DNA from: Candidatus Poribacteria bacterium
GTDB taxonomy: Bacteria; Poribacteria; WGA-4E; PCPOR2b
Direction: 5' to 3'
DNA: 64,000 nt
Assembly (NCBI GenBank): GCA_022822005.1
Contig: JAJECO010000079.1
Span: 62,001-126,000 of the forward strand
Shown here: piece by piece, positions 20,374-28,790 of the stretch
Position numbering within the stretch: position 1 is the stretch's first letter
Layout of the letters: the number at the start of each line of letters is the position of its first letter
Made by a program: the position numbers and the translations under genes
Notes under the pieces: model-generated
Told to the model about the DNA's origin: nothing
The model's database searches: none
The model's input: only the letters and a program-made list of their open reading frames with translations

Positions 20374-20488
20374 TGAGAGTTGGGTTTCACGCTCGGTATA
20401 TGTAAGAACATCGTGTTGAACAGCAAAAACCCTGCTACCCCTAATAGCGATGCGTTTTTAACCGTTCAACCCAACCTACGATGCTGTT
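20374..20488. repeat. ~115-bp repeat family with GTTGGGTT termini, copy 1
   Basis: GAGAGTTGGGTTTC...ACCGTTCAACCCAACCTACGATGCTGT; second copy at 22777-22894. Confidence 0.7.
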
Positions 20489-20523
20489 GAGATCCAACTA
20501 CGCCGACAGCAGTTCTCTCCCAC

Positions 20524-21801
20524 CTAATCACTGGCACCCATCAACCATTCCAAGTTAAATCGCGCGACGCTGATCTTTTCCCTGTCACGAACAACTCCGT
20601 TGGTATACAGACAAAGGATTGTTCCGTCGGGGGTTACTGCAAGATCGGAATAGCGTGACAATCCCCGCTCAATCCTACGTGAAAAGTCCCAACTCCTGCC
20701 TTCATCACGGCTGATGCGGATTGTCATATCTTTCGCCGGAGATGGATTGGAAAACAGGAGGAGATCCTCACTTCTTCCCTCGCCCCCACGGTAGCGGGTT
20801 AAGCCGGCATGGAGATTGGTGTCTGGTACTTCTTCGTGTTGACCGTGTTCACAGAAGGTTTCGCCGTAATCGGTGCTGCGTGCGAAGTGGCGTTTGCCAG
20901 TGGCAAGCGTGTTCTTGCGATAACTGACGTAGATACCGCCTCCCGTCGTTTCCACGAGACTGACCTCGTCCGAGCCTTCGGGTAGGACCGCACCCGCCCT
21001 CCAATTTTGTCCGCCGTCGTCGCTGTATAACAAGCCACCACGAACCCCCGGTACCTGTCCCGGTTCACCCTCCTTGTAAAGAAACGCCGGTATGACCAAC
21101 CGATCCTTGCGGGGGCCAAAGGTAAGTTGGATGCCGTGGACACAGTTGTTGGGCCAACCTGCCCAGCCATCCGCGTTCGGTTCCGGCCGGACATAGGAGG
21201 GATCAGACCAACTCCGCCCTTCATCGGTACTTTTGAGCAGATAGAAGCCGCCTCCCTGTTTCGCGTGTTCGCTGAAGTAGCCCAAGTCGTCTAATATGTC
21301 GGCGGGCATTTTCCAGAAAGCCACGAATATAGTACCCGTCGTACAGTCCTCGAAGATGGGCCCGAGATAGGTGAATGCCCCTGCCTCCTCGAAGATGACC
21401 TCCTGTCGTTGCCAAGTTGCGCCGTTATTTTCGCTGCGTGACATCAGGATGTCGACTTGGTTGCCGCCATCGCCCATCGAGCCGTGTCGTTTTTGGCATA
21501 CGGCGATAGCTGTCCCTTGTTTTGTGGCGATCAGTCCCGGCAGATGCACGCCGAACCCGTCATAGTCGTGATATTTCAAAGCTGAAAGGTCCACCTCAAT
21601 CGGTAGATCGGCGAGGGCTTTTCTCTCCTCTCTGGTCAACCCCGTTAGATGGATAAGGACAGATTTTGGCTCCCGTGTGCTGTAGTAGATTTGGGCGTTG
21701 GCACGTTCTGCTCGTTCCCAGTGATGGGCTGGGGCTTGTGTCAGCGTCTCGCCCTGTCCGGGCAGGAATACATCAATTTTCTCAAAGACCCTTTCGCTCA
21801 T
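20524..21801 (-). CDS. Sialidase/neuraminidase-like (BNR-repeat) exo-glycosidase family
   Basis: BNR/Asp-box motifs (SRSENNGATWQ; STDEGRSWSD; YSDDGGQNWRAG; SRDEGRSWDF). Confidence 0.8.
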   Translation of the reverse strand: MSERVFEKIDVFLPGQGETLTQAPAHHWERAERANAQIYYSTREPKSVLIHLTGLTREERKALADLPIEVDLSALKYHDYDGFGVHLPGLIATKQGTAIAVCQKRHGSMGDGGNQVDILMSRSENNGATWQRQEVIFEEAGAFTYLGPIFEDCTTGTIFVAFWKMPADILDDLGYFSEHAKQGGGFYLLKSTDEGRSWSDPSYVRPEPNADGWAGWPNNCVHGIQLTFGPRKDRLVIPAFLYKEGEPGQVPGVRGGLLYSDDGGQNWRAGAVLPEGSDEVSLVETTGGGIYVSYRKNTLATGKRHFARSTDYGETFCEHGQHEEVPDTNLHAGLTRYRGGEGRSEDLLLFSNPSPAKDMTIRISRDEGRSWDFSRRIERGLSRYSDLAVTPDGTILCLYTNGVVRDREKISVARFNLEWLMGASD

Positions 21802-21827
21802 ATCTTTTTATCCCTCGTCGCCAATAT

Positions 21828-21944
21828 AGGGCTATTCAGTTTTAGGCTTTTTACCCGTTTTGTTTGAAAAATCGGAGTCGAGAAGTCGCTCATAGAGCGA
21901 CGTGTCGGGATTGGGAAATCCCTCCTACAGAAAAACTAAATGAT
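21828..21944. repeat. 117-bp repeat element, copy 2, bracketed by a 15-bp direct repeat
   Basis: Near-identical to 18280-18396; CCTCGTCGCCAATAT at both 21813-21827 and 21945-21959. Confidence 0.85.
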
Positions 21945-21960
21945 CCTCGTCGCCAATATG

Positions 21961-22386
21961 TCATACAGCCCCAGTCTTAAAGAGCCAAAATAGGTAAGCA
22001 CAGCCAAATATCATCCAAACCCATGCAATCGTTTTCATCACGTAGCTTGGCCAACCTCTCTTTGTGAACTGGTACGCAATATGATTAAACAGTAACATCA
22101 ACGTTACCATGGGAACGAGATAGGTGTGATAATCATAATTTTGTCGAGGCAGCAGAAGAAATAGGTTGAGAGCTATTAGGAAAAGAATAAATCCCAGCAT
22201 ACTATACTTATAACTTAATGCTGTCGAAATTATGCCTCTACTCCTTTTTGATTCTTTTTTTTTCTCAATTTGGATGCTTTTTCTAAGTGCCCGCTGCCGT
22301 TCCTGTTCGTCCTCAATTTTGGCTTGCAGTTGCTCTTTTTCAGCATCGGTGAATATTCTCATGGGGGAATTACCTCCCAACATCAA
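21961..22386 (-). CDS. Hypothetical membrane protein with N-terminal coiled coil
   Basis: Charged helix EKEQLQAKIEDEQERQRALRKSIQIEKKKESKR followed by several TM segments. Confidence 0.6.
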   Translation of the reverse strand: MMLGGNSPMRIFTDAEKEQLQAKIEDEQERQRALRKSIQIEKKKESKRSRGIISTALSYKYSMLGFILFLIALNLFLLLPRQNYDYHTYLVPMVTLMLLFNHIAYQFTKRGWPSYVMKTIAWVWMIFGCAYLFWLFKTGAV

Positions 22387-22592
22387 TTGGTGAAGAAATC
22401 GAAGATATTACTTAGGCGCGAGGTGTCCGCTCTGTAGACCTCAGTGTACTGACACTGTGTGCATGAAACGGTAGTAAATTTTTTGTTTTGAACATCGAAC
22501 AGTTTGGCAAGCGTACCGCCTGCTGCTTGGAAAATATCGGTCTCGAATTCGTCGTTATCGCATTTGGGACATTTCCATTTTTCGTGTCGCAT
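22383..22592 (-). CDS. Small zinc-ribbon protein (COG3478-like)
   Basis: WKCPKCDNDEFETDIFQAAGG...TTVSCTQCQYTEVYR. Confidence 0.7.
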   Translation of the reverse strand: MRHEKWKCPKCDNDEFETDIFQAAGGTLAKLFDVQNKKFTTVSCTQCQYTEVYRADTSRLSNIFDFFTN

Positions 22593-22776
22593 AACCGCTT
22601 CCTCCTTCTGTTAGGCTCTATTGATCTTTGGGTGTCGAGATATGAATCTCGACCAACAGGCTGGATTGGAACAAGCAACATGATAGCACAGATCGAAGAA
22701 AGACACAAAGAGACGCAAATCTGCTCTCCCCTCATTTTTCTGGACGCGCCGGAATGTCTATGATACAATCGATTTT

Positions 22777-22894
22777 GTGAGAGTTGGGTTTTCAATCTCG
22801 CTATCTGTGAGAAGGTAGCGTTGAGAGGGCAAAACTCTACTCTCTTTGGTAGATAGGCACTTTCAACCGTTCAACCCAACCTACGATGCTGTCG
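22777..22894. repeat. ~115-bp repeat family with GTTGGGTT termini, copy 2
   Basis: GAGAGTTGGGTTTTC...ACCGTTCAACCCAACCTACGATGCTGT. Confidence 0.7.
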
Positions 22895-23061
22895 TCTCAC
22901 TGGAATTTAAGCAAATAGAGGTTACGGCATACGGAGCCCCGATGAATCCCCGATAAATCGGGACTCCGACAAGCCGAGAGCAGGTCCCGACTCGTCGGGA
23001 CTCTCGGAACGGAACAGGCGGGATTCAAAGCAATATGCCTACTATTATCAATGGAGGATCC

Positions 23062-23874
23062 ATGACTGCACGGTGTGAAGATATAGATTTCGATCTAAAG
23101 ATAGCGGAGTTCAGGATTAACGGCTACGCGGTGATAGAGGATGTGTTGTCCGTCGAGACTGTAGATCGCATCCGAGAGGCGTTCCTACCGATGCTGGAGC
23201 ATGTCAGGACGCGCGAAACCGGTTTCGCCGAGAAAGAGTGGGGCGACTTGCGGACGGGTTTTGGTCGCCAGCAGATTATCAACCGATACACGTTGACGAT
23301 CCCGTGGGTGCAGCCGTTTGCCGATCCAGAGGTGTATGAGAATCCGGTCATTCTGGAGTTTCTTAAGCGTTATTGGGGTAAGGACGATTTTTACATCAGG
23401 TGTCTTCATTCCAACAACCCGTATCCGGGGAGTGAGTTTCAGCGTTGGCACAGGGACACCGGACTGGCGCGGGAGATCCCGCATGTTGGGCTTGATACCT
23501 GTCCGATCCTGGGCGTCAAATTTCCGCTCGTGGATACTTCAGAGGAGAATGGCAGTATTGAGGTGTTGCCATCGACGCAGTACATCGCTAACCCGGATTT
23601 AGAGAGCCGCTACGATGAGGTGTTGACAGAAGGCTCTTTTCCGTCCGCCCGTCGACTGAACATGAAAAAAGGCACGATGTGGATACAGGATGTCCGTACA
23701 CTGCATCGCGGAACACCCAATACCTCCAATGGACCACGCCCTGAAATCGTGGTCTGTTACGGACTGTCGTGGCTCAGTATTGGTCATGCGATGAAAGTGC
23801 CGCCGGAGACGTATGACGGATTTTCGGAGCGGGCACGGGAACTGTTTGAATTTTGTGAAGTTGTTGATTACTAA
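23062..23874 (+). CDS. Phytanoyl-CoA dioxygenase (PhyH) family
   Basis: FQRWHRDTG...GVKFPLVDTSEENGSIEVLPSTQYI...KGTMWIQDVRTLHRGTPNTSNGPRPEIVVCYGLSW; start after GGAGGATCC. Confidence 0.85.
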   Translation: MTARCEDIDFDLKIAEFRINGYAVIEDVLSVETVDRIREAFLPMLEHVRTRETGFAEKEWGDLRTGFGRQQIINRYTLTIPWVQPFADPEVYENPVILEFLKRYWGKDDFYIRCLHSNNPYPGSEFQRWHRDTGLAREIPHVGLDTCPILGVKFPLVDTSEENGSIEVLPSTQYIANPDLESRYDEVLTEGSFPSARRLNMKKGTMWIQDVRTLHRGTPNTSNGPRPEIVVCYGLSWLSIGHAMKVPPETYDGFSERARELFEFCEVVDY

Positions 23875-23904
23875 TGTTCATTAGTTCACTGGTTCATTGG
23901 GTAA

Positions 23905-24114
23905 TTATGGTAGATTTTAGAATTACTTAGACACTCCCACTGCACAGCCAACCCCCTAAATCCCCAACCCCCCTTGCCCTCCTTCCGATTTTATCGGAAT
24001 CCCGATGAATCGGGACTTGTCAGGGGGACTTTGGAAACTTCGCGAAGGTTGGAGTTGTCCGTTCCGAGACCAGGATTGCTAAATGTCTCCTTATTCCTCT
24101 AATTCGTCACAATG
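23905..24114. repeat. MITE-like element, family A
   Basis: Imperfect terminal inverted repeats ATGGTAGATTTTAGAATTACTTAGACACT / (rc) TTGTGACGAATTAGAGGAATAAGGAGACATT; core shared with 27299-27459. Confidence 0.6.
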
Positions 24115-24168
24115 AACCAATTACCCAATAACTGACTTACGTTTCACGTCCCACGCTTCAACAATGTG

Positions 24169-25623
24169 TTATTCTTTGTCGGAATCGGTATTCGATAAAC
24201 ACCAGTCGTAGGGTCCGGGGCCTGTATGGGAAACCATCTCGGCGATTTGACGGCGCATCGAATCCACCCGTTCACGGTGTTCAGACTGAGCGGCGAGATT
24301 GTGCATTTCGTCCGCATCAGTTTCAAGGTCGTATAACTCATCGATATCAAAGCGGTTACGGATATATTTCCAACGTCCGTCGCAGACCATTACGTGGGCG
24401 GCAAGCTGCTCCGCCTCCTGTGCGCCGCGATAGATTGCTTCATTGCTGGAAATCTCGGCAAATACCGGTTGGAGATCGGGTTCCCTGCCCGCGAGAATAT
24501 CCGTTGCGACGGAGCGCCCATCAATCGGCGATGGCGGTTCCTCCCCTGCCAACTCAAGCAAGGTCGGCATCAGATCAACTCCAGCCAATGGCGTTTTTAT
24601 CCGTGTATCTGTAGGTAGTGTCCCACCCCAAGAGAGCAGACACGGTACGCGAACCGACGCTTCGTACATGAGGCATTTCTCCGTGAAACCGTGGTCGCCG
24701 AGCATCTCACCGTGATCGCTGATGAAGGCGACAATCTTGTTCTCCGTGATGCCACCCGTCTCAAGGGCACGGAGCAGGCGGTCAACCTGTGCATCGATAT
24801 GTGTGATCAGGGCGTAGTAGTATGCGATTACTCGACGAAATTGGTCATCGGTTACGGTCGGGGGGATGCGAAACTTTGCACGCGCTTGGTAGGCTGGCTT
24901 GCCTTCGAGAGAATCCCGAAAGGAAGTGGGTAGTGGCATCTGCTCTTCTGGATAGAGTTCAAGCAGTTCAGGTGGCACCAAGACGCGCGGGTGCGGATCT
25001 TTGATGCTTATGAACAGGAAGAATGGGGCATCGTGCGGTTGTTGGATAAATTCAAGAGACCTATCTATCGTCCAAGTGGTGCGCTGTTGTCGGGGATCGG
25101 TGATCGTCCCAAATTCCAGCGTATTTCCGTATTGTGTCATCCCTTCGGCATCTTTGAGGTAGAGGTTGGGGATTCCCGCGTGATCAAAGGAATCGAAGAG
25201 CGGATCAGGATAGTCTTTGCCGAGATAGCGGTAGGTGCACCAGAGGTCATCAAATCCGTGCTGGGGGAGGTGGTCGTTACCGAGATGCCAAGGTCCGATC
25301 ATGCCGCATTGATATCCAGCAGATTTGAGGACATCGCCGATGGTCACGCGATCAGGGGGTAGATAGCTTCCCCATTTTCCAACCATGCCGGGACCGTAAT
25401 TTTTTAGTTGCAGGTGGGCGTGTGGGTAGAGTCCGGTCAGCCAACTGGCACGGGCGGGTGAACAGACAGGAGAGGCACAGTAGGCATTTTCAAAGCAGAT
25501 TCCGCTTTGCGCCAAGCGATCGAGGTGCGGCGTTTGGACCACTGAGTTCCCTGCGAATCCTGCGGCATCGTAGCGCATCTGATCGCACATGATCAGTATG
25601 ATATTGGGGCGGGAGTGGGGCAT
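24169..25623 (-). CDS. Sulfatase (arylsulfatase family)
   Basis: RPNIILIMCDQMRYDAAGFAG; sulfatase signature CSPARASWLTGLYP; FISDHGEMLGDHG. Confidence 0.95.
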   Translation of the reverse strand: MPHSRPNIILIMCDQMRYDAAGFAGNSVVQTPHLDRLAQSGICFENAYCASPVCSPARASWLTGLYPHAHLQLKNYGPGMVGKWGSYLPPDRVTIGDVLKSAGYQCGMIGPWHLGNDHLPQHGFDDLWCTYRYLGKDYPDPLFDSFDHAGIPNLYLKDAEGMTQYGNTLEFGTITDPRQQRTTWTIDRSLEFIQQPHDAPFFLFISIKDPHPRVLVPPELLELYPEEQMPLPTSFRDSLEGKPAYQARAKFRIPPTVTDDQFRRVIAYYYALITHIDAQVDRLLRALETGGITENKIVAFISDHGEMLGDHGFTEKCLMYEASVRVPCLLSWGGTLPTDTRIKTPLAGVDLMPTLLELAGEEPPSPIDGRSVATDILAGREPDLQPVFAEISSNEAIYRGAQEAEQLAAHVMVCDGRWKYIRNRFDIDELYDLETDADEMHNLAAQSEHRERVDSMRRQIAEMVSHTGPGPYDWCLSNTDSDKE

Positions 25624-25908
25624 GATATTCCTCAGAACGTGAAACGTAATGCGTAAAACGTAAAGATATAGACCTTGTGTCCTTCAGTTCTATAGTAGAT
25701 TTTAGAATTAATTGGACACTTTCTACCGGCGCAGTTGGAAACAGCGCCTACCAATCTAAAAGCAGATACGGGCGCAGATTTCGCAGATAAAAAAGGAAAA
25801 CGAAAGAAGTCTGTGTTCCCTCGATAAAATCGGGATTCAGAACAACATATCTGCTACTAAATTATAGCAGAAGGCAGGACCGATAACCATCAATTTATAG
25901 GGGTCAAA

Positions 25909-27279
25909 ATGGAACGACAAGATAACAACAGCACACCTATCCATATCGGCACAGACCGTCAACTGTTTGTGGACGACTTCTGGATTGCTGCAGCAAAAGA
26001 TGTCACACGGCGTCTGCATGAACCTGTACAGCGTGAGATTGTAATTGCCGCTGAACATCCGTGGGAACGGGGCGGTGTTTCCTATATGGTAACGTTCCGT
26101 GAAGGGGACCGATTCAGGGCGTGGTATCGTTGTGATCAGGAGATGCCGATTCAGGGCGAGCGTCAAACACTCATCGCTTATGCTGAGAGCACGGACGGGA
26201 TTCATTGGGAAAAGCCACGACTCGGACTGATTGATTTTCAAGGCTCAAAGGATAACAACCTTGTTTGGACGGGACCGGGTAACAATATGTCGCCGTTCTT
26301 TGACCTTAACCCCGACGTACCGGACGAAGAACGGTACAAAGCCATCGTGCGTACGGGTGATATACTCGCGCTGGTTTCGCCTGACGGGCTGCGCTGGCGA
26401 CTGATGCAAGATGAGCCGATTCTAACAGATAGACCCTTCGATTCGCACAATATCGCCTTTTGGGACGCGACACGGGAGGAATATGTTGCCTATACGCGGG
26501 GTGTGGCGGGTGAGGGTAACTTCAAAAATGGAGTGCGCTGGATTCGCCGCTCGACTTCCAAGGACTTTCGGCACTGGACACCGCTTGAATCGATTGACCC
26601 CGGCGACACCCCCTTTGAGCATCTATACACCAACGCCTGTGTACAATATGAGCGTGCACCGGGGATGTACCTGATGTTTCCTGCGCGGTTTGTGCCAGAG
26701 CGTGAGCCGATTCCGGATTGGGAATATGGTTCGGGTGTGAATGACATTGTGTTTATGTCGAGCCGCGATGGGATCCACTTTGATCGCAGCTTCATGGAGG
26801 CATTTGTCCGTCCGGGACTGGATGAAGGCAACTGGCATGAACGCGGGATTTACATGGAGCGGGGTATCCTACAAACCTCGCCCGAAGAGATCTCGCTATA
26901 CAGTATGGCGAATTGGCGGATGCCGAGTGTGCATATCCGTCGGTTTTCGCTGAGAACGGATGGGTTTGTATCGGTCCACGCAGGGTATGCCAGCGGTGAG
27001 TTCGTCACCCGACCGTTGGTTTTCGCGGGGGATACTTTGAAGCTGAACTTTTCGACATCGGCGGTGGGATTTGTTCGGGTTGAGATTCAGGATACCGAAG
27101 GGCGGCCACAGTCAGGTTTCGGGTTGGACGCGTGTCCTGAAATATTTGGTGATGAGATTGATGGTGCGGTCAGGTGGGACGGTGCGGGAGATTTGCACTC
27201 GCTGGCGGGTCAACCGGTGCGGCTACGTTTCGTCCTCAAGGATGCGGATCTGTTTGCGTTTCGGTTTGAGGGGAATTAA
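25909..27279 (+). CDS. Hypothetical, beta-propeller glycoside hydrolase-like (GH32/GH43-type fold suspected)
   Basis: Repeated strand patterns (YAESTDGIHWEKPRLGLIDF; VSPDGLRWRLM; SSRDGIHFDRSFMEAF). Confidence 0.6.
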   Translation: MERQDNNSTPIHIGTDRQLFVDDFWIAAAKDVTRRLHEPVQREIVIAAEHPWERGGVSYMVTFREGDRFRAWYRCDQEMPIQGERQTLIAYAESTDGIHWEKPRLGLIDFQGSKDNNLVWTGPGNNMSPFFDLNPDVPDEERYKAIVRTGDILALVSPDGLRWRLMQDEPILTDRPFDSHNIAFWDATREEYVAYTRGVAGEGNFKNGVRWIRRSTSKDFRHWTPLESIDPGDTPFEHLYTNACVQYERAPGMYLMFPARFVPEREPIPDWEYGSGVNDIVFMSSRDGIHFDRSFMEAFVRPGLDEGNWHERGIYMERGILQTSPEEISLYSMANWRMPSVHIRRFSLRTDGFVSVHAGYASGEFVTRPLVFAGDTLKLNFSTSAVGFVRVEIQDTEGRPQSGFGLDACPEIFGDEIDGAVRWDGAGDLHSLAGQPVRLRFVLKDADLFAFRFEGN

Positions 27280-27298
27280 TCAATGTCTGAATCACCGA

Positions 27299-27459
27299 CT
27301 ATGGTGAATTCTACAATTACTTATACACCTTCGATGTACAACAAACCCCCTAAATCCCCCCCGATAAATCGGGATGTACCACTTGTCAGGGGGACTTTGG
27401 AAACTTCGCGAAGGGCGGAGCTATTGGTAAAGGTCCACTTATTTCTATAATTCACTATA
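27299..27459. repeat. MITE-like element, family A, immediately upstream of the CARF-RelE gene
   Basis: Imperfect inverted termini ATGGTGAATTCTACAATTACTTATACACC / (rc) ATAGTGAATTATAGAAATAAGTGGACC; core CTTGTCAGGGGGACTTTGGAAACTTCGCGAAGG identical to the 23905 copy. Confidence 0.65.
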
Positions 27460-27477
27460 ATAATTGGAGGCGCGACT

Positions 27478-28614
27478 ATGCGTTTCGTTTTATCGACCGT
27501 TGGGACGAGTATCCTGACCAATCAGATCCGCAACGACGACCCCAGTGGCTGGCGGCGACTGCTGCGCGATTCAGCGAACCGTCACGTGGAGGAATTGGAT
27601 TCAGAGACGGTAACGGTGATCGATACACTTGGGGATCGGGCACTGGAGAAACTTCTGCAAGAGGACTCCCAACTAAACCGTCGAATCAGCGCCGAACTGA
27701 ATGGTATCTACGGCATCTATAACGGGAAACTGCCGCAGAACGGCCCCGATCAGCACTGTCTCATCTGTACCGATACCGCCCAGGGGCAAAAGACGGGTGA
27801 ACTGGTTGAGGATTTTCTTAAAGAGCACGGGGTTAGTGTATCCTCCTACACCCCTGAAGGGCTTTCGACAAAAGATACTGCTGCTTTCACGATTGGGATA
27901 AAGGATCTTATCCGGTGGCTGGAGGAAAACGTGCCGTGGCGACGTGATAGTGGCTATCACGTGATTTTTAATCTCGTCGGAGGCTTCAAAAGTCTGCAAG
28001 GTTACATGAACACTTTTGGCGCGTTTTACGCCGATGAGGTGATTTATATTTTTGAAGCAGAAACTGCTGACTTAATCACCATTCCACGCCTCCCGATTCA
28101 GATTGATACGACCGTGATTGAGGAACACGTGACGGAATTTGCGTTGATGGACGCAGGGAAATTGTATCCGCGCCGCGGCGTTAAAGACATCCCGGAGACG
28201 CTGCTTGAATTTATAGATGAAGCGGACGATCAGACCTATGCGGGGTTATCGGCGTGGGGAACTTTGATCTGGAATCGAGCCAAGTCGGATTTACTGGCAA
28301 AAAGGTTATTACCATTCCCGCGGTTGGAGTATGCGAAAACTTTCCGCGATGACTTTAACGATGAGAATGATCCCAAGGCACGTCTCAAACTGCAAGAAAC
28401 TTTAGCAAAGGTCACATATATGCTCGAAGAAAGCAACGGCAACCTAACACCGCTTAGACAAGATAGGGGACTGCAATTTGAACGATTCATGACGGTTGAC
28501 GGCATCTACAAGTTCCGTATTACCCAAGCCGTCCGCGTCAGTTGCACAGTTGCTGACGGTGGATTAATTCTCCGACATTATGGGGGGCATGATTACGTGT
28601 ACGGAAACCCGTAG
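27478..28614 (+). CDS. CARF-domain (APE2256/TIGR02619-like) protein with C-terminal RelE-like toxin domain; candidate Cami1-type CRISPR ancillary ribonuclease
   Basis: N-terminus MRFVLSTVGTSILTNQIR and HVIFNLVGGFKSLQGYMNTFGAFYADEVIYIFE...LITIPRLPIQ match CARF (APE2256-type); C-terminus RLEYAKTFRDDF...KLQETLAKV...GIYKFRITQAVRVSCTVADGGLILRHYGGHDYVYGNP matches RelE-type core. Confidence 0.8.
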   Translation: MRFVLSTVGTSILTNQIRNDDPSGWRRLLRDSANRHVEELDSETVTVIDTLGDRALEKLLQEDSQLNRRISAELNGIYGIYNGKLPQNGPDQHCLICTDTAQGQKTGELVEDFLKEHGVSVSSYTPEGLSTKDTAAFTIGIKDLIRWLEENVPWRRDSGYHVIFNLVGGFKSLQGYMNTFGAFYADEVIYIFEAETADLITIPRLPIQIDTTVIEEHVTEFALMDAGKLYPRRGVKDIPETLLEFIDEADDQTYAGLSAWGTLIWNRAKSDLLAKRLLPFPRLEYAKTFRDDFNDENDPKARLKLQETLAKVTYMLEESNGNLTPLRQDRGLQFERFMTVDGIYKFRITQAVRVSCTVADGGLILRHYGGHDYVYGNP

Positions 28615-28658
28615 GGTTGAGGAAGCTGTTTATCTGAAAATATGCTGTAGCAATCAAT

Positions 28659-28700
28659 AAAAAAAGCCGGTGGAACTTCCACGTTCCATCGGCTTTTTTT
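28659..28700. terminator. Bidirectional rho-independent terminator
   Basis: AAAAAAGCCGGTGGAAC TTCCAC GTTCCATCGGCTTTTTTT, 11-bp stem plus A/T tracts. Confidence 0.85.
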
Positions 28701-28790
28701 GTTTCAATTCCATAAAAGGTCACATTCGGTATCAGAGCACTCATTGGCGACTTGGGTTTCAATTCCACAATGGTTCGATTATGGTAAAAA
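28701..28790. CRISPR. Two degenerate CRISPR-repeat-like sequences (possible array remnant)
   Basis: GTTTCAATTCCATAAAAGGTCACATT (28701) and GTTTCAATTCCACAATGGTTCGATTA (28756); resemble the GTTTCAATTCC...GGT..GATTAAAAC repeat class; only two copies, 55 bp apart. Confidence 0.4.

Noticed and set aside
27478-28614. Csm6/Csx1-type HEPN effector
   Set aside because: No R-X4-6-H HEPN signature is evident in the C-terminal part; the terminal GLILRHYGGHDYVYGNP pattern fits RelE better
28701-28790. Intact CRISPR array
   Set aside because: Only two imperfect repeats with short spacing and no further units; reported only as a possible remnant
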